A stretch of 64,000 bases of DNA from Chitinophagaceae bacterium (GTDB taxonomy: Bacteria > Bacteroidota > Bacteroidia > Chitinophagales > Chitinophagaceae). The DNA lies in assembly GCA_947447825.1 (NCBI GenBank), contig CANFLL010000009.1:1-64000 (forward strand), written 5' to 3'. The position numbers and the translations under genes were made by a program. Shown here piece after piece: positions 10,821 to 20,519 of this stretch (positions within the stretch are counted from its first letter, which is position 1; each line of letters begins with the position of its first letter). The notes under the pieces were generated by a model. The model did no database searches, had not been told where the DNA came from, and worked only from the letters and a program-made list of their open reading frames with translations.

Positions 10821-11453
10821 TTACAAATTATCATATAAATAGAATGGATCAATAGGACTATTCGCTGGCAATTCAAAAACAGGGTTGATAATGCCATTCT
10901 TTAATCCATATACCCACCCATGTAAATCTGGACGATTGTCGTGTTTCCATGCAGACTGAACAATAGACGTTTTAGCTAGGTTCATTACTTGTTCCTTCAC
11001 ATTAATTTCAATCATTTTGTCTAACCTTTCCTCTTCTGTAGGTAGTGAATCTACTTCATCTTTGTGTAATCTATAAACATCTTTAATGTTGCGCAACCAT
11101 TTATTAATAATGCCAAAAGAGTGTTGAGTCATAGCTGCATTTACACCTCCACATCCGTAATGTCCGCATACAATGATATGTTTAACCTTTAGCACTTCTA
11201 CTGCATATTGTAAAACACTCAACATATTCAAGTCTGTATGAACAACCATATTTGCAATGTTTCTATGTACAAATATTTCCCCAGGCTGTGTAGCGGTTAT
11301 TCTATCTGCTGGCACTCGGCTGTCGCTACATCCTATCCATAAAAACTCAGGAGTTTGTATGCCTGCTAGTCTGGTGAAAAAATCACAATCCTTTGCCACC
11401 TGCCTATTTGCCCATTCTCTATTGTCTATTAATAGCTTTTCGTATTCATTCAT
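10821..11453 (-). CDS. Beta-class carbonic anhydrase
   Basis: WIGCSDSRVPAD and CGHYGCGGVNAA zinc-site motifs; start chosen at MNEYEKLLIDNREWA. Confidence 0.93.
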   Translation of the reverse strand: MNEYEKLLIDNREWANRQVAKDCDFFTRLAGIQTPEFLWIGCSDSRVPADRITATQPGEIFVHRNIANMVVHTDLNMLSVLQYAVEVLKVKHIIVCGHYGCGGVNAAMTQHSFGIINKWLRNIKDVYRLHKDEVDSLPTEEERLDKMIEINVKEQVMNLAKTSIVQSAWKHDNRPDLHGWVYGLKNGIINPVFELPANSPIDPFYLYDNL

Positions 11454-11654
11454 CTTAACCCTGGTATAATTATTAAACAAAAATTTTTTGCCCTTAATTG
11501 ATTTTAAAAACAGTTTAGTAAAAGACAACTAAACTTGGCAAATCTATAGTTCAAAAAATCATTTGGTTGTCTAATTGAAAAAAAATAAAATAAAAATAGA
11601 AAGAACAAACATTTTCTGTTTAACTTCGTTTTTATAATAGTTAAACAAAATAAT

Positions 11655-12155
11655 ATGTCAACAGAAGATTTCGATTACATGCTTATTAATAACACAGAGT
11701 TTTTAAAGCCATTTGCTATTACACTTACAAGGGATCATGAGCTAGCAAAAGATTTATTTCAAGAAACTTTGCTGAGGGCTTTGGCAAATAAGGAGAAATA
11801 TAATGATGGAACGAACGTTAAAGCATGGCTTTACACCATCATGCGCAATATTTTCATAAACAATTATCGCAGAAAAGCTAAACAGAACACCATTTTTGAT
11901 AATACTCCAAATGATTATTTGTTAGATTACAATCAAGGTGCTGTTTCTAACGCAGCCATTGCAGGTATAAACATGAAGGAAGTGCAAGCTGCTATCCATA
12001 ATCTTCCTATCATTTTTAAAAACCCTTTCTTACTCTATTTTGATGGTTTTAAGTATCACGAAATTGCAGATATGCTAGGCGAACCACTAGGTACCATAAA
12101 AAGCCGTATTCACTTTGCTCGTAAATTATTAAAGGCTCAGATTGAACGTCATTAA
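11655..12155 (+). CDS. ECF-type RNA polymerase sigma factor
   Basis: DLFQETLLRAL, AWLYTIMRNIFINNYRR, GTIKSRIHFARKLL. Confidence 0.93.
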   Translation: MSTEDFDYMLINNTEFLKPFAITLTRDHELAKDLFQETLLRALANKEKYNDGTNVKAWLYTIMRNIFINNYRRKAKQNTIFDNTPNDYLLDYNQGAVSNAAIAGINMKEVQAAIHNLPIIFKNPFLLYFDGFKYHEIADMLGEPLGTIKSRIHFARKLLKAQIERH

Positions 12156-12196
12156 TATTGTTAAACAAAATAGTTCATCTATTTGTAATTCCTGAC

Positions 12197-12245
12197 AGGT
12201 TACAGGTTGCAGTTATTAAAAATCTGCACCAGTAACCTGTTTTAT
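12197..12245 (+). terminator. Imperfect hairpin after sigma factor gene
   Basis: acaggttacaggttgcag ... ctgcaccagtaacctgttttatt. Confidence 0.6.
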
Positions 12246-12265
12246 TTGTAATCAACGATTCTAGA

Positions 12266-13813
12266 ATGACTATGAAGAAAAATAAAAAGGTGGTTGTAAT
12301 TGGCGCCGGCTTCTCTGGCTTATCTGTTGCAAGTTTCTTGGCCAAAGAAGGGTATGATGTTACCGTTTTAGAAAAACATTCTTTGCCAGGAGGGAGAGCT
12401 AGAAAGTATGAAGCAAACGGATTCACTTTTGATATGGGGCCAAGCTGGTACTGGATGCCTGATGTTTTTGAAAGATACTTCAGTCAATTCGGCAAAAAGG
12501 TAGCTGATTATTACACACTTCAACGCTTAGACCCTTCTTACAGAATATTTTGGCAGGATGTTCCAATGGATATTCCAGCAGACTACAATGCGTTTAAACA
12601 ACTTTTTAATGAATTAGAAATAGGCAGCGCAGAAAAGTTAGAACAATTCATTGCAGAAGCTGCCTTCAAATACAAAGTGGGCATAAATAAATTGGTTCAT
12701 AAACCAGGACGGTCAATAGCAGAATTTATTGACCTAGATTTAATAAGCGGCCTGTTTAGGTTGGATGTTTTTAATTCAATACAAAGCCATGTTCGATCAT
12801 TATTTAAAAACGAAAAAATACGGCAACTTCTTGAGTTTCCCGTACTGTTTCTTGGTGCACTTGCTGAAAATACACCTGCTTTGTATAGCCTAATGAATTA
12901 TGCCGACATTGTTGGTGGCACTTGGTATCCTGAAAAAGGTATGTATGAAATTGTTGATGCCATGTTTAAACTGGCAGTTGAACAAGGTGTACATTTTAAG
13001 TTTAACGAAGATGTGAAAGAGATTGTAGTTAAAGATAGTGTTGCGGTTGGGGTAAAAAGTAGTAATTACGAATTGCTAGTTACAAATCAAAATACTCAAT
13101 GCTCAATTTCTGACTTTAAACTTACCACTTCAACCTTTTTTGACGCAGATATTATTGTGGGAAGTGCAGATTATCATTTTATTGAAACCAAATTGTTGCC
13201 AAAAGCTTACAGAAGCTATACTGACAAATATTGGGAATCTAGAGTGATGGCACCTAGCTGCCTATTGTTTTATGTAGGTTTAAATAAAAAATTAAACAAT
13301 ATTACGCACCATTCACTCTTCTTCGATACCTCATTTGCTGTTCATGGTGATGAAATATATACTTCAAAAAAGTGGCCAACAAACCCATTGTTCTATGTGT
13401 GTGTGCCATCGGTATCTGACAATACTGTAGCGCCTCAAAACTGTGAAAACCTTTTTCTGCTAATTCCTGTTGCTACTGGGCTAGAAGGCGATGATGAAAA
13501 GCTGAGAGATTCGTATTTTGATATGATTATTGAAAGAATGGAAACACATTTAAAACAATCTATTAAAGAAAGTGTTATCTACAAACGTTCTTATGCGCTA
13601 AGTGATTTTGTGGGTGATTACAACGCCTTTAAAGGGAATGCTTACGGATTGGCAAACACACTTTTGCAGACCGCCATCTTGAAGCCGTCATGTAAAAGCA
13701 AAAAGGTAAAGAACTTGTTTTATACCGGACAACTAACAGTGCCAGGGCCAGGAGTGCCACCAAGTTTGATAAGTGGAGAAGTGGTAGCCAAGGAAATAAT
13801 GAAACTTTCCTAA
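12266..13813 (+). CDS. crtI: Phytoene desaturase
   Basis: VVVIGAGFSGLSVASFLAKEGYDVTVLEKHSLPGGRA; FYTGQLTVPGPGVPPSLISG. Confidence 0.95.
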   Translation: MTMKKNKKVVVIGAGFSGLSVASFLAKEGYDVTVLEKHSLPGGRARKYEANGFTFDMGPSWYWMPDVFERYFSQFGKKVADYYTLQRLDPSYRIFWQDVPMDIPADYNAFKQLFNELEIGSAEKLEQFIAEAAFKYKVGINKLVHKPGRSIAEFIDLDLISGLFRLDVFNSIQSHVRSLFKNEKIRQLLEFPVLFLGALAENTPALYSLMNYADIVGGTWYPEKGMYEIVDAMFKLAVEQGVHFKFNEDVKEIVVKDSVAVGVKSSNYELLVTNQNTQCSISDFKLTTSTFFDADIIVGSADYHFIETKLLPKAYRSYTDKYWESRVMAPSCLLFYVGLNKKLNNITHHSLFFDTSFAVHGDEIYTSKKWPTNPLFYVCVPSVSDNTVAPQNCENLFLLIPVATGLEGDDEKLRDSYFDMIIERMETHLKQSIKESVIYKRSYALSDFVGDYNAFKGNAYGLANTLLQTAILKPSCKSKKVKNLFYTGQLTVPGPGVPPSLISGEVVAKEIMKLS

Positions 13814-13939
13814 ACATTAGTTTAACGGCCATATTATTGTCACCGAAAAATTACGTTTCGAGGTTTAAGAATGCACACATACACACAATTGTATAACTAG
13901 AACAACTTTTAATAGATAAATAAACTTTTAGAAAACGGT

Positions 13940-14782
13940 ATGACAAACATGCAATTATTCCACGATGTAAGTATGGAGTGTAGTAAAAATGTTACTGAAA
14001 AATACAGTACCAGTTTTTCTTCCTCTATCAATATGCTTGGGAAATCGTTGCGACAACCTATTTTTAATATTTATGGGTTTGTTCGTTTTGCTGATGAAAT
14101 TGTAGATACATTTCATGAGTTTGATAAGCAAACACTACTTCAAGAATTTAAGGCAGACACTTATAAAGCTATCGAAAGACGGATTAGCCTTAATCCTATT
14201 TTGAATAGCTTTCAGCAAACCGTTAATCAATTTAATATCGATATATCATTAATAGAAGCGTTCATCTATAGTATGGAACTCGATTTGGGAAATAAAAAGT
14301 ACGACAGAAATGGTTATGAACAATACATTTACGGAAGTGCAGAAGTTGTTGGTTTGATGTGTTTATATGTGTTTTGCAATGGAAATAAAGAACAATATGA
14401 ACTATTGAAACCAGGTGCCAGAAGTTTGGGTGCTGCTTTTCAGAAGGTTAATTTTTTGCGAGATTTAAAAGCTGACTACGAAGGAATGGAAAGGGTTTAT
14501 TTCCCTGAATGCGACTTTGGTAACTTCACAAAAAAGGATAAAACATCAATAGAATTAGATATACAAAAAGATTTTGACAGTGCCTATGCTGCCATTTTGC
14601 AATTGCCTTTACAAGCAAGATTTGGTGTTTATGTGGCCTACAAGTACTATTTATCTTTGTTCAATAAAATAAAAAAACTTCACCCTCAAAAAATCATGTC
14701 CGAACGTGTTAGAATACCCGATTACATCAAAGCACTCATCGTTGCAAAAGCTAGCATTAGAAGTCAATTAAACCTATTATAA
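13940..14782 (+). CDS. crtB: Phytoene/squalene synthase
   Basis: YGFVRFADEIVDTFHEF, GAAFQKVNFLRDLKADY. Confidence 0.93.
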   Translation: MTNMQLFHDVSMECSKNVTEKYSTSFSSSINMLGKSLRQPIFNIYGFVRFADEIVDTFHEFDKQTLLQEFKADTYKAIERRISLNPILNSFQQTVNQFNIDISLIEAFIYSMELDLGNKKYDRNGYEQYIYGSAEVVGLMCLYVFCNGNKEQYELLKPGARSLGAAFQKVNFLRDLKADYEGMERVYFPECDFGNFTKKDKTSIELDIQKDFDSAYAAILQLPLQARFGVYVAYKYYLSLFNKIKKLHPQKIMSERVRIPDYIKALIVAKASIRSQLNLL

Positions 14783-14884
14783 AACCATAACTCCATTTAA
14801 ACTTCAATAAATTACACAAGGTTATTCAAATTATATTTGAACCAAGAATACCTATATTGATACACATACTACTAATTTTATCGC

Positions 14885-15439
14885 ATGGATAACGTAATTC
14901 TGGTTGACGAACACGACATAGAAATCGGTTATATGGAAAAAATGGAAGCACACATTGAAGGGAAACTACATAGAGCTTTTAGTGTTTTTATTTTTAACCA
15001 AAAAGGGGAGATGCTACTTCAACAAAGGGCTTTAAAAAAATATCATAGTGGGGGCTTATGGACAAATGCTTGTTGTAGTCATCCTAAACCAAATGAGGCA
15101 ACAATTGATGCTGCACACAGACGATTAAAGGAAGAAATGGGCTTTGATACTCCTCTCATCAAGGCATTCGATTTTAAGTACAAAGCTAATTTTAGCAACG
15201 GGCTAACCGAATACGAATTCGATCATGTGTATGTGGGCTATTATGATGGAAAGATTATTTCGAACTTTGAGGAAGTAGAAAATTATGCCTATAAAAGCAT
15301 TGAAAGCATAGATGAAACGCTTACTGAACAGGTAGATTCATTTACCGAATGGTTTGTTATTGCTTTTCCTAAAATGGTGGAATGGATGGCAAATAATCCT
15401 TATCCGAATACATCAGAAAATAGCATTCAGAATATTTAG
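14885..15439 (+). CDS. idi: Isopentenyl-diphosphate delta-isomerase
   Basis: LVDEHDIEIGYMEKMEAH, LWTNACCSHPKPNE, RLKEEMGF. Confidence 0.95.
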   Translation: MDNVILVDEHDIEIGYMEKMEAHIEGKLHRAFSVFIFNQKGEMLLQQRALKKYHSGGLWTNACCSHPKPNEATIDAAHRRLKEEMGFDTPLIKAFDFKYKANFSNGLTEYEFDHVYVGYYDGKIISNFEEVENYAYKSIESIDETLTEQVDSFTEWFVIAFPKMVEWMANNPYPNTSENSIQNI

Positions 15440-15523
15440 AATGAAAAAGCAGCTAATTAAAAATTGTAACAATCCTTTATATTAATACTTCCAATAGACG
15501 AACCTTATAGTTTTTTAGTTTGG

Positions 15524-15598
15524 TAGGTGTGTATAAAACTTTTTCGATATGAAGTTTAAATGTCAGCATTAAAGACGCATTATCATTCGTCTTTAATG
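15524..15598. repeat. Hairpin element copy A
   Basis: taggtgtgtataaaactttttcg followed by cattaaagacg-cattatcatt-cgtctttaatg; related to 27763-27855. Confidence 0.5.
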
Positions 15599-15663
15599 AG
15601 AAAAACTATTTTTCATTCTTTAGAGTTCACTCCTCTTGGCCTAGCAGTCAAATTATGGAGAAC

Positions 15664-15699
15664 CGGCAAACCTGTCAGGTTTCGAAGACCTGACTGCTT
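15664..15699. repeat. REP-like palindrome
   Basis: ccggcaaacctgtcaggtttcgaagacctgactg; CAGGTNNTCGAAGACCTG dyad. Confidence 0.45.
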
Positions 15700-15767
15700 T
15701 AAACCACAGGATATACCGAAAGAAAGTAGATTTGTGGGTGAAAGGTATTTTCATTAAAAAAGTAATT

Positions 15768-16029
15768 ATGCAAAATTTAGATACCAGTATTAGATCAATT
15801 TCTAACCAAGAAGATTTTCTAGCTTTTATAAAATTGCTTATTGAAGATTTTTAAAACTAATGGGAATAATTGGGAAAATAAAACTCTTGACACTTATCTT
15901 GAAGCAATAGCAGATTGGACAGAGGGAGATATTGAAAATTATTATCTAAATACAAAACAAGAAATACCCAAGAATATAAATTGGAAAGTACTTGCAGACA
16001 TCTTAATGGCGGCTACGATGTATGAGTAA
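15768..16029 (+). pseudogene. DUF7660-like protein gene interrupted by an apparent +1 frameshift
   Basis: MQNLDTSIRSISNQEDFLAFIKLLIEDF* then, in the next frame, KTNGNNWENKTLDTYLEAIADWTEGDIENYYLNTKQEIPKNINWKVLADILMAATMYE; junction at TTTTTAAAA (15848-15856). Confidence 0.75.
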
Positions 16030-16136
16030 TTGAAAAACATAATACCGATTCTTATTCTTCTCTCTCCCTCAAAAACTCTCTCCTCACCATAAAGCCGTTT
16101 ACAATACTTTTGCGGCTCTTATTTCGATAATCATAT

Positions 16137-17633
16137 ATGGCAAATACAAACGAAACGGCAACAGTTAACTCCCCTTCAGGGGTTGGGGGTAAGGTTGGGG
16201 GTGATAAATACGAAGCGGTGATTGGGTTGGAGATTCACGCGCAACTGCAAACGGAAAGTAAATTGTTTTGTGGCGACAGTGCCGCTTTTGGTGGTGCGCC
16301 AAACACGCATATCAGTGCCATCACCATGGGGCATCCGGGTACGCTGCCCAAAACCAACAAGAAGGCGGTGGAGTATGCCATCAAGATGGGACTTGCCTGC
16401 AACTGCGAAATAGTGAAGGACAATTACTTTGCCCGTAAAAACTATTTCTACCCCGATTTGCCGAAGGGTTACCAGACTTCGCAGCACACAACACCCATCT
16501 GCAAAGGCGGCATTGTACCCATCACCACTAGCGAAGGCGCTAAGGATGTGGAGCTAAATAGGATTCACCTAGAGGAAGATGCGGGCAAAAGCATACACGA
16601 TATTGAGGATGATTATACCTGTGTGGATCTGAACCGTGCTGGTGTGCCACTGATAGAAATAGTGACCGAACCGTGCCTTCACAGCAGCGAAGAAGCGTAT
16701 CAATACGTGACGGAAGTGCGTAAGCTAGTGCAATGGATTGGCGTGTGCGATGGTAACATGGAAGAAGGCAGCCTGCGTTGCGATGCTAATGTGTCAATAA
16801 GGTTGAAGGGCGAAAAGAGTTTGGGCACCAAGGTGGAAGTGAAGAACCTGAACAGCATCCGCAATGTGAAGAAGGCAATAGATTATGAAATTGCACGGAT
16901 GATTGCCATTGTAGAAGACGGTGGTAAGATAGTGCAACAGACACGCAGCTTTAATGCTGATAACGATACTACCTTCTCGATGCGTGATAAGGAGGAAGCA
17001 AATGATTATAGATACTTTGCTTGTCCCGATTTATCGCCTTTTCATTTGACCGATGAATTTATCAAAGGAATAGAGGGAGCCTTGCCGAAGTTGCCAAAGC
17101 AATTAATTGCTAGTTATCAGAACGACTTTGGATTGAGTGCTTACGATGCGGCACAGTTGTGCGATGAAAAAGAAACCTCCGATTACTTTAATGCAGTAGC
17201 AAAAGAAAGCAAGAACTACAAGGCCATCGTAAACTGGATAACTGGTCCGATAAAGCAATACTTGAATGATAGCAATTTAAGCATTGGGGCACTGAAACTA
17301 CCTGCCAAAACATTGGGGGCATTGATACAATTAATTGATGAAGGAAAGGTAAACTTCTCGGTAGCGGCAACAAGGATATTCCCTGTGTTATTGCAAAGCG
17401 ACAAGCAACCGCTGCAAGTGGCAGAAGAATTGAACCTATTACAAGTAAGTGACACCAATGAACTGGAAGGATGGGTGGATGAAGCCATCAGTAAGATGCC
17501 AGACAAGGTTGCAGAATACAAAAAAGGTAAGAAGGGATTGATAGGCTTGTTTGTAGGCGAAGTGAAAAAATTAAGTAAAGGCAAGGCTGATCCGAAAGTG
17601 GTGACAGAGTTGTTGCAAAAGAAGTTGGGATAA
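16137..17633 (+). CDS. gatB: Asp-tRNA(Asn)/Glu-tRNA(Gln) amidotransferase subunit B
   Basis: YEAVIGLEIHAQLQTESKLFCGD, MGHPGTLP, RADANVS-like SLRCDANVSIR. Confidence 0.96.
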   Translation: MANTNETATVNSPSGVGGKVGGDKYEAVIGLEIHAQLQTESKLFCGDSAAFGGAPNTHISAITMGHPGTLPKTNKKAVEYAIKMGLACNCEIVKDNYFARKNYFYPDLPKGYQTSQHTTPICKGGIVPITTSEGAKDVELNRIHLEEDAGKSIHDIEDDYTCVDLNRAGVPLIEIVTEPCLHSSEEAYQYVTEVRKLVQWIGVCDGNMEEGSLRCDANVSIRLKGEKSLGTKVEVKNLNSIRNVKKAIDYEIARMIAIVEDGGKIVQQTRSFNADNDTTFSMRDKEEANDYRYFACPDLSPFHLTDEFIKGIEGALPKLPKQLIASYQNDFGLSAYDAAQLCDEKETSDYFNAVAKESKNYKAIVNWITGPIKQYLNDSNLSIGALKLPAKTLGALIQLIDEGKVNFSVAATRIFPVLLQSDKQPLQVAEELNLLQVSDTNELEGWVDEAISKMPDKVAEYKKGKKGLIGLFVGEVKKLSKGKADPKVVTELLQKKLG

Positions 17634-17711
17634 GAGAGGGGGATAGACAAATAGGGAAAGCAGTTTTGGCTGTAGAGAATATTCATTTATAAAACAATAA
17701 AAATAAAAAGT

Positions 17712-18383
17712 ATGAAAGTAAATCAGTTTATAGACCATACCATTTTGAAGCCTACCACGCTTGTTAGTGATATTGAAAAACTATGTGCCGAGGCAACAGA
17801 ATACCAGTTTGCAGCAGTGTGTGTGCCGCCAAACTTCATTAAGAAATCGAAGGAATTAACAACAGGTTCTTCTGTAAAAGTGGCAACAGTTATTGGCTTT
17901 CCGTTTGGCTATAGTGCCGTAGAAGCCAAGCTTGCCGAAATAGTATTGGCATTGGTAGATGGTGTAGATGAATTGGATATTGTAATTAATATATCGGCCA
18001 TTAAAAATAATGATTGGGAATATTTGGCTAATGAAATAAATCACTTATTGCCCGTGATAAAGCAACATAATAAAACAGTAAAAATTATTATTGAAAGCGG
18101 CATATTAACCGATGACGAAATAGTAAAATGTTGTCAACTATATGGTGCTGCCGGTATCGATTACCTAAAAACTTCTACCGGTTATGCTGAAAAAGGTGCT
18201 TCTGTGCACACAGTAGAATTGTTTAGAAAGAATCTTCCTCCCAATGTGCAAATTAAAGCTTCGGGTGGAATAAGAGATTATGCTTTCGCTAAAGAATTGG
18301 TTGAAGCAGGGGCAACTCGTTTGGGTTGCAGTGCCGGAGTAGCCATCGTGAAAGGCGAAAATGCAGGTGCAGGAAATTATTAA
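17712..18383 (+). CDS. deoC: Deoxyribose-phosphate aldolase
   Basis: FIDHTILKPTT, DYLKTSTGYAEKGASV, IKASGGIRD. Confidence 0.95.
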   Translation: MKVNQFIDHTILKPTTLVSDIEKLCAEATEYQFAAVCVPPNFIKKSKELTTGSSVKVATVIGFPFGYSAVEAKLAEIVLALVDGVDELDIVINISAIKNNDWEYLANEINHLLPVIKQHNKTVKIIIESGILTDDEIVKCCQLYGAAGIDYLKTSTGYAEKGASVHTVELFRKNLPPNVQIKASGGIRDYAFAKELVEAGATRLGCSAGVAIVKGENAGAGNY

Positions 18384-18512
18384 TAGTGAAAATTATTTAG
18401 TTAAGAGAAAATACCGCAGAGTCTACTTTGTTATTTTCACAGATAATGGTTGAGTGAGTGGTGTAATCACTTCAAGCTAAATTAACGGAATTGAATCATT
18501 AATATTTGTTTT

Positions 18513-18545
18513 GAAAGGCGACTTCTATCAATGAAGTCGCCTTTC
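18513..18545 (+). terminator. deoC terminator
   Basis: gaaaggcgacttc-tatcaat-gaagtcgcctttc followed by T-rich sequence. Confidence 0.8.
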
Positions 18546-18609
18546 TTATTTTAATTATTCGGTTATAAAAGAGTGTTTCTGGACTAAAATAATCAACTCA
18601 TTAAGTGTA

Positions 18610-18810
18610 CTTTCAAGGTTATTGTTGTAATTCTTGAAATCTGATAAGAACCTCTGGAGGTTCAGACTAAAATCTTTGAAATCTAAGGTGAACCACTATA
18701 GGTTCAAGCCGAAATCTTTGGAATCTGAGTTAAACCTCTAGAGGTTCAGACCAATATCCTAGAAATCTGAGCTAAACCTATGTAGGTTCTTACTAGAATC
18801 CCGAAATAGG
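18610..18810. repeat. 42-bp-period degenerate array 2
   Basis: GGTT at 18617, 18659, 18701, 18743, 18785; AACC at 18649, 18691, 18733, 18775; GAAATCT-type core at 18636, 18678, 18720, 18762. Confidence 0.9.
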
Positions 18811-18893
18811 GATGATTTTGAAATTTAATCCATCCTTACCTATAACCATAATTAGCTTATAACGCTTTTAGTGTTTTCTGTTACCTTCGCGGC

Positions 18894-20429
18894 ATGACTG
18901 AAAAAATCTTGATTCTCGATTTTGGTAGCCAATTTACCCAACTAATTGCGCGTGGGGTAAGAGAAGCCAATGTGTATTGCGAAATAATTCCCTACAACAA
19001 AGCGTTCACAATAGATTCTACACTGAAAGGTATCATCCTTAGTGGCTCTCCTTTTAGTGTTAATGACGAAAATCCACCACTGGTTGATGTAGCAAAACTA
19101 GCTGCACAATTGCCAGTTTTGGGCGTTTGTTATGGTGCCCAAATGACGGCCAAACTATTGGGTGGCCGAGTGGATAAGAGTAATAAAAGAGAATATGGTC
19201 GTGCAATATTATCAATTGCAAAAGATGATGTATTGCTAAAAGATGTAACGCCAAGCTCGCAAGTTTGGATGAGCCATAGCGATAGCATCTCTGCCTTGCC
19301 AGAAGGTTTCGAAGCACTTGCCACAACAGAAAGCATTCCGGTTGCCGCTTTTAAGAGAGTTAATGGAGATGGTTTTCCACTTTATGGCATCCAATTTCAT
19401 CCAGAAGTACATCATTCAGTAGAAGGAAAAAAGATAATTAAGAACTTTTTGGTGCATGTATGTGGTTGTAAACAAGAGTTTACGCCCACTTCTTTTATAC
19501 ACGAAACAGTAGAAAAATTAAAAGCACAAATAGGTGATGCCAAAGTAATTATGGCATTGAGTGGCGGTGTGGATAGTACTGTTGCTGCTACACTGATAAG
19601 CCGTGCAGTAGGTAAAAACCTGTACGGAATATTTGTAGATAATGGGGTATTGAGAAAAAATGAGTTCCAGCAAGTATTGGATATTTATAAACAACTCGAC
19701 CTTAATGTTACAGGCATTGATGCTAAGAAATTGTTCTATGATGGATTGGCAGGAAAATCTGATCCAGAAGAAAAAAGAAAGGTTATTGGGGGATTGTTTA
19801 TAGATGTATTTCAGCAAGAGGCAAACAAAATAAAGGATGCCAGCTTTCTGGGACAAGGAACTATTTATCCTGATGTGATAGAAAGTGTGAGTGTTCATGG
19901 GCCGTCTGCTACTATAAAATCGCACCATAATGTTGGGGGACTACCAGATACTATGAAGCTTGGATTGGTAGAACCTTTGCGTTATCTGTTTAAAGATGAA
20001 GTGAGAAGGGTTGGTTTAGAATTGGGCATTCCGCACGATTTGTTATTCCGTCATCCATTTCCTGGTCCAGGATTGGCCATCCGAATTTTGGGAGAAGTAA
20101 CAGAAGAAAAAGTAACGCTATTGCAAGACGCGGATCTTCTCTATACAAAAATGCTGAAAGAAACAGGTTTGTACGAAAAGGTATGGCAAGCTGGTACCAT
20201 CTTATTGCCGGTGAAAAGTGTGGGTGTAATGGGCGATGAACGTACTTATGAGTTTACGGTGGCACTTAGGGCAGTAACAAGTGTCGACGGCATGACGGCA
20301 GATTGGGCACATTTACCTTATGAGTTCTTGGCAAACATTTCTAATGAAATTATTAATAACGTTCGTGGAATAAACCGTGTGGTGTACGATATTAGCAGTA
20401 AGCCACCAGCCACAATAGAATGGGAGTAA
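18894..20429 (+). CDS. guaA: GMP synthase (glutamine-hydrolysing)
   Basis: [49 protein letters not shown]. Confidence 0.97.
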   Translation: MTEKILILDFGSQFTQLIARGVREANVYCEIIPYNKAFTIDSTLKGIILSGSPFSVNDENPPLVDVAKLAAQLPVLGVCYGAQMTAKLLGGRVDKSNKREYGRAILSIAKDDVLLKDVTPSSQVWMSHSDSISALPEGFEALATTESIPVAAFKRVNGDGFPLYGIQFHPEVHHSVEGKKIIKNFLVHVCGCKQEFTPTSFIHETVEKLKAQIGDAKVIMALSGGVDSTVAATLISRAVGKNLYGIFVDNGVLRKNEFQQVLDIYKQLDLNVTGIDAKKLFYDGLAGKSDPEEKRKVIGGLFIDVFQQEANKIKDASFLGQGTIYPDVIESVSVHGPSATIKSHHNVGGLPDTMKLGLVEPLRYLFKDEVRRVGLELGIPHDLLFRHPFPGPGLAIRILGEVTEEKVTLLQDADLLYTKMLKETGLYEKVWQAGTILLPVKSVGVMGDERTYEFTVALRAVTSVDGMTADWAHLPYEFLANISNEIINNVRGINRVVYDISSKPPATIEWE

Positions 20430-20430
20430 A

Positions 20431-20508
20431 TAGTTGTTAGTGATTAGTTATTAGTGGTTAGTTTTAGCCTACAATAACTAACCACTAATAACTAATCACT
20501 AACAACTA
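20431..20508. repeat. Perfect 33-bp inverted repeat built from 7-nt units, filling the guaA-20520 gap
   Basis: tagttgttagtgattagttattagtggttagtt (20431-20463) and its exact reverse complement (20476-20508); 12-nt loop. Confidence 0.9.
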
Positions 20509-20519
20509 AAAAAGTGTTC

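Noticed and set aside
15560-15757. 65-aa ORF after idi
   Set aside because: It runs through hairpin element A and a REP-like palindrome; no recognisable protein, so likely non-coding.
16174-16202. G-quadruplex in the gatB 5' insertion
   Set aside because: Only three runs of three or more Gs plus one GG, so a stable three-tetrad quadruplex is not supported.
16176-16487. Overlapping ORFs on both strands in the 5' part of gatB
   Set aside because: GC-rich stretch lowers stop-codon frequency; gatB itself is clear.
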